Shown here piece by piece: positions 44,035 to 51,229 of a stretch of DNA of 64,000 bases; the stretch's first letter is position 1; each line of letters opens with the position of its first letter. The stretch is from Nostoc linckia NIES-25. GTDB taxonomy: Bacteria > Cyanobacteriota > Cyanobacteriia > Cyanobacteriales > Nostocaceae. The notes below the pieces were generated by a model. That model was not told the DNA's origin. It ran no database searches and saw nothing but the letters and a program-made list of their open reading frames with translations. The stretch lies in the NCBI RefSeq assembly GCF_002368035.1, contig NZ_AP018222.1:992001-1056000 (forward strand). Reading direction: 5' to 3'. Position numbers and translations under genes: made by a program.

Positions 44035-45072
44035 TTAGGAATCAGAAGGCGGGAGTGGAGAGTGAGAAGAAGACTCAAACCCAAGGTTTTGATTCACAGC
44101 ATAAGCAGTATCTGGATAGTCGCTAAATACCCCATCAATACCTAATTTGAAAAATAGCTCATATTCTCCTTGGGGGTTTCCTTGAAAATCCAATGGTAAA
44201 AAGTGGTCTTCATTGCGGAAAGTCCAAGCATGAACGAGCAAACCAGATGCATGAGCATTGATAATTAAAGATGTTGGTGAGAGCAATTTACCGATGCTGT
44301 CTCTGGAAACTAAGAGGTTTTTATGAATTCCGATCGCCTGTGCATATTTAGCAATTTTTTCTAAACCTGAAGTCGTTATTAAATCTGTGTAGGTACTACC
44401 ATTGCTACTAACTACAAAATCATAAGGTTTACCAGTATTATTCACCAATTGCACCAGAGGCAAATCAGTTTTTGTAGATAAATCTTGCAAATTACTCACT
44501 TCAAAAGACTGAATGAAAACAGGTGCATTAGCTCCTTGATAACCGTTTGCACTTAAAGTTGTTAATAGGGGTTTTTCTAGGGGCAACCCAATAGATTTAA
44601 AATAGCTTGGGTGCTTAGTTTCGGGATAAATTCCGATCTTACGATTAATTTCGGCGCTTTTCTTTTTCACTAAATCGATGATTTCTTGAAATGTGGGAAT
44701 TTCAAATAATCCATTATAAAAAATATTTTGTGGACGCAGTTGGGGAATTCGCTCTTTAGCTCGTAATGTTTTCAATTCTCCAAGAGTAAAGTCTTCAGTA
44801 AACCAACCTGTTTTTGATTCTCCATCAATTATTTTGGTGGTTTTACGGCGAGCAAATTCTGTATGTCTTGCAACATCAGTAGTTTCAGAAATTTCATTTT
44901 CGTGACGAGCAATTAAAACACCGTCTTTTGTAGAAACTAAATCTGGTTCAATATAATCAGCCCCTAGTGCGATCGCTAATTCATAAGCCGCTAGAGTATG
45001 TTCTGGACGATAGCCGCTAGCGCCTCGATGTGCAATGATAATTGGGGGTTTGCCTGTGAATGTTTTTGTCAC
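44035..45072 (-). CDS. Glycerophosphodiester phosphodiesterase (GlpQ/UgpQ-like)
   Basis: A 345-aa protein. IIAHRGASGYRPEHTL (His15), DYIEPDLVSTKDG (Glu42, Asp44) and IARHENEISETTD (His57) form the metal and catalytic site of the family. The inserted region 75-135 is typical of GlpQ-type forms. KIGIYPETKHPSYF and GLLVHAWTFRNE follow. The enzyme hydrolyses deacylated phospholipids to glycerol-3-phosphate and an alcohol. The first codon is GTG with GAGG just before. No clear signal peptide is visible, so it may be cytoplasmic. Confidence 0.9.
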   Translation of the reverse strand: MTKTFTGKPPIIIAHRGASGYRPEHTLAAYELAIALGADYIEPDLVSTKDGVLIARHENEISETTDVARHTEFARRKTTKIIDGESKTGWFTEDFTLGELKTLRAKERIPQLRPQNIFYNGLFEIPTFQEIIDLVKKKSAEINRKIGIYPETKHPSYFKSIGLPLEKPLLTTLSANGYQGANAPVFIQSFEVSNLQDLSTKTDLPLVQLVNNTGKPYDFVVSSNGSTYTDLITTSGLEKIAKYAQAIGIHKNLLVSRDSIGKLLSPTSLIINAHASGLLVHAWTFRNEDHFLPLDFQGNPQGEYELFFKLGIDGVFSDYPDTAYAVNQNLGFESSSHSPLPPSDS

Positions 45073-45585
45073 CTCAGTTTCAAAATCTTAATTTTTTTGA
45101 GATCGAGTTATCACAGCGTTTTTCAGGTAGTAAATGAAGTACACGGGTAGGGGCTTTACAGCTGTCATTGGTGTCAACTTAAAGTGAAACCCTCATAGAA
45201 AGGTGATGAGCGAGTTCTACTCATTTAGCATCAAGATCGGCGTTATCCCACCCGGATTTTGTCTAAAGCCAATCTAAAGCCAAAATCGCCCCTCCCCTTG
45301 CTAAGGGGAGGGGTTGGGGGTGGGGTAAAACGATTGTGGGGCTACAGTTTAAGCTTAAGTTGACACCAATAACAGCTGTAAGCCCCTACTACGAACCGTA
45401 CCTCACCAACTTGCAATCTGCTGTATGTAATTTTTAATTCCCAATTAATTTCAAGCATTCCCAACTTTATTAGTTACAGCAAATTGCCATCACAAGCCTA
45501 ATTTAGACATTTTTATCCTTCACTCTACACTCCTTATTCTCCCAAACTAGTTACATCACTATGTGCAAATTTAAGATTTCAAAAT
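45073..45585. other. 513-bp spacer with a large inverted-repeat element
   Basis: Contains the 243-bp element at 45147-45389. The rest is AT-rich, with the CTGCTGTA/TTGCAATC fragments seen in other spacers. It separates two leftward genes. No gene is visible. Confidence 0.6.
45147..45389. repeat. MITE-like element, 243 bp, with about 34-bp inverted ends
   Basis: The left end GTAGGGGCTTTACAGCTGTC and the right end GACACCAATAACAGCTGTAA (then GCCCCTAC) are inverted copies over about 34 bp with a few changes. Inside lies a CTCCCCTTGCTAAGGGGAG hairpin and a TTAAGTTGACAC unit near each end. There is no ORF. It looks like a non-autonomous mobile element. Confidence 0.7.
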
Positions 45586-47136
45586 TTATTTATTACTCCT
45601 AAATCTATATATCTTGACATACCGCAAACTTTCCTCATTTTCTAAAGTATATAACTGGCTCATTTGCGTTTTAAACTTATTTTTTAATTCCCAGTAAAAC
45701 TCGCGATTAATTATCAAAAATACTGTCTTTGCATTATTGGTAGCTGTATTAATTTTTTCTCCTAAATCTTTTCCTTTTACTGTTTTGAGAATATATGGCG
45801 GTATATATAAAGTCGATGAATCTCCATAATATTTGAATAATCTAATCTGTCCTAAGAGTAATACAGATTTTGCAGATGCATCTCGATTTTTTATTAAATA
45901 CTGAACTGCCGAGCGATAGTCATCTTTTCCATATATTGGATCTAAATAGTAATTAAAGTTGGAATAAACATTCATAATTACCAGACAAATAGTAGCTATT
46001 TGGGCAAATTTAGATACTATATCTATTTGACTTTGACCTTCATTTTGAGCTTGGTAATTATGTAAAAATGCTGACGGTATCAAAATAAAAAGTGGAATAC
46101 ATAAATAAAAAGAATGACGCGGTAACCAATTAATTTTAGTAAAAATAGCAAATACCAAATTTAGTAAAAATGATGAAGTCAAAATTAATGTAAAGAAATA
46201 GTCAGCACGTTGATACTTTCTTTTCTTTGACTGCCTTAATAAACTCTTCACCAAAGCTATAATAATTACAGTAATGACAATAAAAAATATTAGGAAATGA
46301 GGCCAGTAACCAAGTAAAATGTCTATTTTATTATCACCGCGTAATTCTTCCAATGGGGGGCCATAGGATGTGCCGACTAATATACCGTAGATCACAAACA
46401 TAATATTCTGAATTATGGGCAACCCAGTACGAGTAACTGCTGTAGCTGTTGGATCTGATGCAGCGGGCGAAGACAAATAGAACCAAATCATTGGTAAGGA
46501 AAAAATTACTGAAGGTATCAACCATCTGAGCCATTCTTTGAAGTTTCTATAAACGATAGCATGAGATATATAAAATGCTGATGTAAACATCACTGTTAAG
46601 ACACTGCCAAAAGTTGCTATAGCAGTAAAAATCCCGAAAAACACTTGTGAAATAATCTTGTTATTTTTCTCATCTTTGAGAGAATTGCTAAAAAAATATA
46701 TCTGAAGCGAAGCTATGAATATTAATAATGAGTAGGGTCTAGCATCTTGGCTATAGAATACGCTAAAAGAACTCACTGCTAAGATAAGGGAAGACCAAAA
46801 TGCATGTTTTTTGCCATAAATATTTAGGCAAGTAAAGTATACAATAATGACTGAACCCACTCCCAACAAAGCTGAGAGCGATCTAATGGCAAATTCACTC
46901 TCACCAAAAAACGAACGCCAATAGAATAATATTAAGTAGTAAAGTGGTTGGTATTTATCACCAGCTTCTCGATTTACAATTTTATGAAAGTTTTCTTGCA
47001 AACTTGTAGCATCAGATAAAGCTAGGCTCCAGCCTTCATCAAACCAGAGACTTTGATTTTGCAATAAAAAGAAACGGGTAAAGATACTAATTGTAATAAC
47101 TGCAAATAAGACAAAATAATATTTTGACTGTTTCAT
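45586..47136 (-). CDS. GT39-like membrane glycosyltransferase (ArnT/PMT-type)
   Basis: A 516-aa polytopic protein (about 11-12 hydrophobic segments). QSLWFDEGWSLALSDATS (about 27-44) holds the Asp-Glu pair in the first periplasmic loop that marks GT39/ArnT-like enzymes, and YQPLYYLILFYWRSFFGESE follows. The C-terminal about 90 residues are soluble. These enzymes move a sugar from a polyprenyl-phosphate carrier to a lipid or protein outside the membrane. The start ATG 47136 has GGAG 6 nt upstream. The acceptor is unknown. Confidence 0.82.
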   Translation of the reverse strand: MKQSKYYFVLFAVITISIFTRFFLLQNQSLWFDEGWSLALSDATSLQENFHKIVNREAGDKYQPLYYLILFYWRSFFGESEFAIRSLSALLGVGSVIIVYFTCLNIYGKKHAFWSSLILAVSSFSVFYSQDARPYSLLIFIASLQIYFFSNSLKDEKNNKIISQVFFGIFTAIATFGSVLTVMFTSAFYISHAIVYRNFKEWLRWLIPSVIFSLPMIWFYLSSPAASDPTATAVTRTGLPIIQNIMFVIYGILVGTSYGPPLEELRGDNKIDILLGYWPHFLIFFIVITVIIIALVKSLLRQSKKRKYQRADYFFTLILTSSFLLNLVFAIFTKINWLPRHSFYLCIPLFILIPSAFLHNYQAQNEGQSQIDIVSKFAQIATICLVIMNVYSNFNYYLDPIYGKDDYRSAVQYLIKNRDASAKSVLLLGQIRLFKYYGDSSTLYIPPYILKTVKGKDLGEKINTATNNAKTVFLIINREFYWELKNKFKTQMSQLYTLENEESLRYVKIYRFRSNK

Positions 47137-47310
47137 ATTTATCTCCAAAATATTAATCTACGCAATATCTAACTTTCCAATTCTCAAAATTTCATGTAGA
47201 CTCGGCTAAGATGTCGAAAAAATATCTCTAATTTGGGGTAAGAGTAATTTGAGCTATGAAAGACTTTATCACATAAAGTAGTATTCTTTTTTGTTAATTC
47301 TTATGTTAAA

Positions 47311-47364
47311 TAGAATAGCCTATCGTCAATACATCAATAGAATAACCTATCGTCAATACAATTC
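47311..47364. repeat. 27-bp tandem duplication
   Basis: Two 27-bp units start TAGAATAGCCTATCGTCAAT and TAGAATAACCTATCGTCAAT and differ at one position in the first 20. It is a short local duplication in the GT39-HIT spacer. Confidence 0.7.
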
Positions 47365-47643
47365 GCAATTAACATACTCGCCTTTGGTGAGAAGTAAGCT
47401 ACGCAATTCACAATTATAATTAGGCAGCGCTTGAACCCAGCACTTATTAAAGAAAGACCGCTGAGTCAATAGAATCAGCAAGGCTTATACTCCTTAATTA
47501 TGAATTAAAAAATTAGGATAATTACGATATTTATTGTTTTTAATTGCAAATTGCGTAGCTTGCTTTCAGGTTTGCGGGTACTGCGAATTGACAATTGTTG
47601 TAGTCAAATGATGCTCAAAATTGCTTGAATTTAGACTATTGCA

Positions 47644-47854
47644 ATACCAATTTCATGTGAAGCTGCACTGAATGAGCCAATCTCGATTCTTGGCGTTCTT
47701 CTCTACGAGACGCTGCGCGTTCGCGAAGCGTTCCGCAGGAAAGGCGTTCTTCTCTTCTCTACGAGAGGCTTCCGCCAACGCGTTGGCGGAAGCCTCTCGT
47801 AGAGAAGGCGGTTCGTTTTTTAATATTCTGTGCATCTTCATACAGAATTGGTAT
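47644..47854. repeat. Palindromic dispersed element (copy 1), ATACCAATT ends
   Basis: A 211-bp element with terminal ATACCAATT and AATTGGTAT. It carries a 54-bp perfect palindrome at 47754-47807, centred on CCAACGCGTTGG, with arms CTCTACGAGAGGCTTCCG. The opposite-strand copy lies at 49643-49799, so the pair brackets the HIT and psbA genes. It resembles the well-known Nostoc palindromic repeats with CGCAAGCGAAGCG-type arms. Confidence 0.75.
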
Positions 47855-47915
47855 AAGCATTTAATACATGACGCTAAACCATTAAAATCTCTAGCAGATG
47901 AGTCGGTATATTGCC

Positions 47916-48266
47916 ATGAGTGAAAATACAGAAACGATTTTCAGTAAAATTATTCGTCGAGAAATTCCCGCTGATATTGTTTACGAGGACGATTTGGCGT
48001 TGGCATTTAAAGACATCCACCCCCAAGCCCCTACTCACATCCTTGTGATTCCCAAAAAGCCTATTGCCACACTAGCTGATGCTGAATCTCAGCATCATGC
48101 ACTGTTAGGGCATCTTTTATTAACTGCTAAACGGGTTGCCGAAGAAGCTGGACTGAAAAATGGTTATCGAGTTGTCATCAACACTGGTGATGATGGCGGG
48201 CAAACAGTCTCCCATCTTCATTTACATATCCTGGGAGGACGACAGTTAGATTGGCCCCCTGGTTGA
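47916..48266 (+). CDS. HIT-family protein (HinT-type nucleotide hydrolase/transferase)
   Basis: A 116-aa protein. ETIFSKIIRREIPADIVYED is the family start, HILVIPKKPI follows, and GGQTVSHLHLHILGG holds His100, His102 and His104 of the HxHxH motif, which binds and hydrolyses nucleoside phosphoramidates. An in-frame ATG at 47898 adds 6 residues. ATG 47916 (MSENTETIF) fits the usual start. It is a small monodomain protein with a terminator after its stop. Confidence 0.93.
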   Translation: MSENTETIFSKIIRREIPADIVYEDDLALAFKDIHPQAPTHILVIPKKPIATLADAESQHHALLGHLLLTAKRVAEEAGLKNGYRVVINTGDDGGQTVSHLHLHILGGRQLDWPPG

Positions 48267-48274
48267 TAAACCCG

Positions 48275-48308
48275 GATGAATCGCATTGGCAAGTGCGATT
48301 CATCTTTT
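48275..48308 (+). terminator. Rho-independent terminator of the HIT gene
   Basis: An 11-bp stem GATGAATCGCA/TGCGATTCATC with an 8-nt loop is followed by TTTT. It lies 8 nt after the HIT stop, so HIT and psbA are separate transcripts. Confidence 0.85.
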
Positions 48309-48348
48309 AAATAAATTAGTTTTATAATTAATACTTATTTAAAATTTC

Positions 48349-48441
48349 TTTACAAATCTTAATTTTGAGTTTAGTGTATTAACTATAGGTAAGTAAGTTC
48401 ACTTACTGAAATCATAAATAATCAACCGCACTTATAAAACA
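48349..48441 (+). promoter_or_regulatory. psbA promoter and 5' leader region
   Basis: A TTTACA (48349-48354) could be a -35 box, with the AT-rich 48372-48386 region as -10, though no perfect -10 is seen. An inverted repeat AGTAAGT-TC-ACTTACT at 48392-48407 lies in the leader and may affect mRNA stability or binding. The location is inferred from the gene's position. Confidence 0.45.
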
Positions 48442-49524
48442 ATGACAGCAACCATTCAACGCGTTCGTAGCGCCAACGTATGGGAGCGGTTTGCAAACTG
48501 GATCACCAGCACAAACAACCGCCTCTACATCGGCTGGTTCGGAGTACTAATGATCCCCACCCTGCTAGCCGCCACCGCCTGCTTCGTAATTGCCTTCATC
48601 GCAGCACCACCAGTAGACATCGATGGTATCCGCGAACCAGTAGCAGGTTCCTTACTGTACGGAAACAACATCATCTCCGGTGCAGTAGTACCTTCCTCCA
48701 ACGCAATTGGTTTGCACTTCTACCCAATTTGGGAAGCAGCATCTTTAGATGAATGGCTGTACAACGGCGGCCCTTACCAGTTGGTAATTTTCCACTTCCT
48801 GATTGGCGTATTCTGCTACTTAGGTCGTGAGTGGGAATTGTCCTACCGCTTGGGAATGCGTCCTTGGATCTGCCTAGCGTTCTCTGCACCAGTAGCAGCA
48901 GCAACCGCAGTATTCTTGATCTACCCCATCGGACAAGGTTCCTTCTCTGACGGTATGCCCTTGGGTATCTCCGGAACCTTCAACTTCATGATCGTGTTCC
49001 AAGCAGAGCACAACATCCTGATGCACCCCTTCCACATGTTAGGTGTGGCTGGTGTATTCGGCGGAAGCTTGTTCTCCGCAATGCACGGTTCTCTAGTTAC
49101 CTCTTCCTTGGTTCGTGAGACCACCGAAAGCGAATCTCAGAACTACGGTTACAAGTTCGGTCAAGAAGAAGAAACCTACAACATTGTTGCAGCACACGGT
49201 TACTTCGGTCGCTTGATTTTCCAATACGCTTCCTTCAACAACAGCCGTTCCTTGCACTTCTTCCTAGCTGCATGGCCTGTAATCGGTATCTGGTTCACCG
49301 CTTTGGGTGTAAGCACAATGGCTTTCAACTTGAACGGTTTCAACTTCAACCAGTCGATCATCGACTCTCAAGGTCGTGTAATCAACACCTGGGCTGACAT
49401 CATCAACCGCGCTAACTTGGGTATGGAAGTAATGCACGAGCGTAACGCTCACAACTTCCCCTTAGACTTGGCAGCAAGTGATGTTGCTCCTGTTGCTCTA
49501 ACCGCTCCTGCTATCAACGGTTAA
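48442..49524 (+). CDS. psbA: Photosystem II reaction-centre protein D1
   Basis: A 360-aa protein with the complete D1 residue set. Tyr161 (YZ), Asp170, Glu189, His190, His198, His215, Ser264, His272, His332, Glu333, His337, Asp342 and Ala344 are all present. These include ligands of the Mn cluster, P680 and non-haem iron, and the herbicide site. Residue 130 is Glu, the form usually linked to the high-light (D1:2) isoform. Five membrane helices are expected. The 16-residue tail after Ala344 (SDVAPVALTAPAING and one more residue) should be cut off by CtpA. A strong terminator follows the stop, so this is a single-gene transcript. Codon use is strongly C-rich, as in other highly expressed cyanobacterial psbA genes. 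Confidence 0.98.
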   Translation: MTATIQRVRSANVWERFANWITSTNNRLYIGWFGVLMIPTLLAATACFVIAFIAAPPVDIDGIREPVAGSLLYGNNIISGAVVPSSNAIGLHFYPIWEAASLDEWLYNGGPYQLVIFHFLIGVFCYLGREWELSYRLGMRPWICLAFSAPVAAATAVFLIYPIGQGSFSDGMPLGISGTFNFMIVFQAEHNILMHPFHMLGVAGVFGGSLFSAMHGSLVTSSLVRETTESESQNYGYKFGQEEETYNIVAAHGYFGRLIFQYASFNNSRSLHFFLAAWPVIGIWFTALGVSTMAFNLNGFNFNQSIIDSQGRVINTWADIINRANLGMEVMHERNAHNFPLDLAASDVAPVALTAPAING

Positions 49525-49558
49525 TTGCTAACCAAGTCAACTGAAAATTAAGTAAAAT

Positions 49559-49590
49559 CAAAAGCGCTCTCCCGAAAGGAGGGCGCTTTT
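49559..49590 (+). terminator. psbA rho-independent terminator
   Basis: Stem AAAAGCGC with an added 5 bp closes on AAGGAGGGCGCTTTT, with a 5-nt CGAAA loop and T residues. It lies 34 nt after the psbA stop. Confidence 0.9.
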
Positions 49591-49642
49591 GCTAGCAACA
49601 GCACTTACGCAAAAATGACCAAAAAGGTTAATTTTAGGACTT

Positions 49643-49799
49643 ATACCAATTCTGTATGAAGATGCATTTAATTTTTTTAACGAACCGCCTTCTCTACGAG
49701 AGGCTTCCGCCAACGCGAAGCGTCTCGAAGAGAAGTACGCCAAGAGCGCCAAGGTAAGAGTTTGAAAGAGTTTGGCGCAGCTTCACAAAGAAACGGTAT
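49643..49799. repeat. Palindromic dispersed element (copy 2), ATACCAATT start
   Basis: Opposite-strand relative of 47644-47854. It shares ATACCAATTCTGTATGAAG, AACGAACCGCCTTCTCTACG and GCAGCTTCACA near the far end. The perfect palindrome core of copy 1 is shorter here (AGGCTTCCGCCAACGCG then AAGCG). Together the copies form an inverted pair flanking the HIT-psbA segment. Confidence 0.65.
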
Positions 49800-49865
49800 T
49801 TATTACACACTCAGATCCCCCAACCCCCTTAAAAAGGGGGCTTTAGACTTCCCCCCTTTTTAAGG

Positions 49866-50031
49866 CTACGGTGTATACACAAGTCTTCTAAAGTTGTGCC
49901 GCAGGCTTTTGATCCCCCCAACCCCCCTTAAAAAGGGGGGCAAAAAACTCTCAAAGTCCCCCTTTTTTAAGGGGATTTAGGGGGATCTACGACGATTTTG
50001 GCTTTGTTCCACAGATGTGCGTACACCGTAG
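49866..50031. repeat. CTACGGTGTA-ended element, copy A
   Basis: A 166-bp segment starts CTACGGTGTATACAC and ends GTACACCGTAG, an inverted pair of about 13 bp. Inside lie GATCCCCCCAACC-like and AAAAAGGGGGG runs and TTTTGGCTTTG. It sits inside the 49599-50079 composite. Copies B (60106-60270) and C (60331-60609) share the ends. B has this interior in the opposite orientation. Confidence 0.7.
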
Positions 50032-50205
50032 CCCTTTTTAGGGGGGATCGGGGTTTAAGGCTTCAGTGCGTAAGTCCTGAATTTATCGTAGACGCTTTGC
50101 GGCTTGCCGAAGTCGTAGCTTGCTCGTATTGTAGGGGTACGCGCAGCGTCTCGTAGAGAAGGATTAATTATTGATGGATATAAAATAAATTTCCAGCACA
50201 ATTTT

Positions 50206-50886
50206 TCACTTCAGCGTGCGGTAGTGCAAGAATAACTCACTTCCAACTCGACGAGTTTCAATGAGTTCCAGTTTAGGCGCAGCACTCGGAAGAAAGCCCT
50301 CGCCCTCTACAGGAGTAGGTGCACTTTTTCCTCCATAGATGACGGGCAAAATGGTCAACCACCAATCATCAACTCGCCCTGCTTGCACTAAAGAAGCTGT
50401 TAAAGAGCCACCTCCCAAAGCAAATATTTTCCGTATACCGCGCTGTGCTATTAATTCATAGGCTTTATCCCAATCCAAGTCTGTATCACCCACTTCTATT
50501 AATTGAGCAAGCTTGTGTAGGGTTGTTGCATCAGAACTGCGCTCTATAGCAGTCCGTGTGGTAAATATCCAACGCTCAATGTCCTGGCGAAAAAAATCCA
50601 TATCTGGCGATAGATTAAGTGAAGCTGTGACAACGCAGGTAATTGGCTGGGGAGGCTGACCTCGGAACTGACGTGCTGCCAATAATTCGGGATTCTCAAT
50701 TGTAAAAGCTACTCCCTCATTTCGAGCCGTCCCCGCTCCCATTAATACTAAATCGGCTAAAGAAACTTGATATTCCAAGTGTTCTCCGTCTACTGGATAG
50801 GAATTACGGGGTGCTTTAGAATCTACAGGACTAATTTTCCCGTCAGCCGTCATCGCAAGAATTACAGTTGTTTGGATAGTTGACAT
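50206..50886 (-). CDS. RibD C-terminal (dihydrofolate-reductase-like) domain protein
   Basis: A 226-aa protein. TTVILAMTADGKISPVD (about 6-22) is the NADPH-binding start, DLVLMGAGTARNEG, FALGGGSLTASLVQ and LTILPVIYGGKSAP are the family's conserved strands and loops. These match the pyrimidine-reductase half of RibD in riboflavin synthesis. The deaminase half is absent, so this is a stand-alone reductase. Start ATG 50886 follows a non-coding stretch with a decayed frame. Confidence 0.85.
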   Translation of the reverse strand: MSTIQTTVILAMTADGKISPVDSKAPRNSYPVDGEHLEYQVSLADLVLMGAGTARNEGVAFTIENPELLAARQFRGQPPQPITCVVTASLNLSPDMDFFRQDIERWIFTTRTAIERSSDATTLHKLAQLIEVGDTDLDWDKAYELIAQRGIRKIFALGGGSLTASLVQAGRVDDWWLTILPVIYGGKSAPTPVEGEGFLPSAAPKLELIETRRVGSELFLHYRTLK

Positions 50887-51229
50887 AATTACGTTGTGAG
50901 AGTTGTGGCGCTTTTTAACTCAGTGGAATAATTATGAATATCATTTACTACAAGCATATCAAGTTCTTCTGCGATCGCTAGTTCTAAAAATTCTTGCGAT
51001 CGCTGAACTTGAAGTTTTCATTTTGGGCAGCGGAACCAAATAAACCAGTAACAGGCTTTAGTGGCCGCTTTACAATGGTAGATTGCCAAAACTATAGAGC
51101 CAGAATACCTAATTAAAGTTATAACTTCGTTAACCTTTGCTAAGGTTGGCTTGGTTAGGCATCCCTAAATAACGCAATGTCATTGCTGTTGCATTTCTAG
51201 CTTTCTACTTGACCATTGTCTCAAAGTTC
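50887..51229. other. 343-bp spacer with a possible gene tail remnant
   Basis: On the minus strand a frame with stop just ahead of 50886 reads SQEFLELAIAEELDMLVVND and then IHNYSTELKSATTLTT (about 50890-51010). It lacks a start codon and two HIP1 sites lie inside, so it may be a gene tail or chance. Start regions for the RibD-like gene and the rightward kinase must lie here. Confidence 0.4.

Larger units (their letters stand above)
47137..47915. other. 779-bp spacer with tandem and palindromic repeats
   Basis: Holds a 27-bp tandem duplication at 47311-47364 and the palindromic element at 47644-47854. Open frames crossing the palindromes (for example SLREASANALAEASRREG) are repeat translations. 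The promoter of the HIT gene must lie in the last 60 nt, but none is obvious. Confidence 0.6.
49599..50079. repeat. Composite nested repeat with CAGSACTTACGCA ends
   Basis: The left end CAGCACTTACGCA (49599-49611) and right end TGCGTAAGTCCTG (50067-50079) are inverted copies with one mismatch and match the ends of the 40258-40351 element. Inside lie two other elements (49643-49799 and 49866-50031) and runs of GGGGGA/TCCCCC. The most economical reading is an old element of the 40258 type interrupted by two later insertions. Confidence 0.5.
49525..50205. other. 681-bp spacer after psbA, almost entirely repeats
   Basis: Contains the psbA terminator, then stacked elements (49599-50079, 49643-49799, 49866-50031) and GATCCCCC-type runs. 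No gene is visible. The stacking suggests repeated insertion at one site. Confidence 0.65.

Noticed and set aside
47653..47923. Frames with SLREASANALAEASRREG-type peptides
   Set aside because: These are translations of the palindromic repeat, the same sequence on both strands.
49801..50079. CRISPR-like look of the GATCCCCC / AAAAAGGGGG runs after psbA
   Set aside because: The units are inverted and of irregular spacing, with no equal-length unique spacers and no cas genes. They are spacer repeats.
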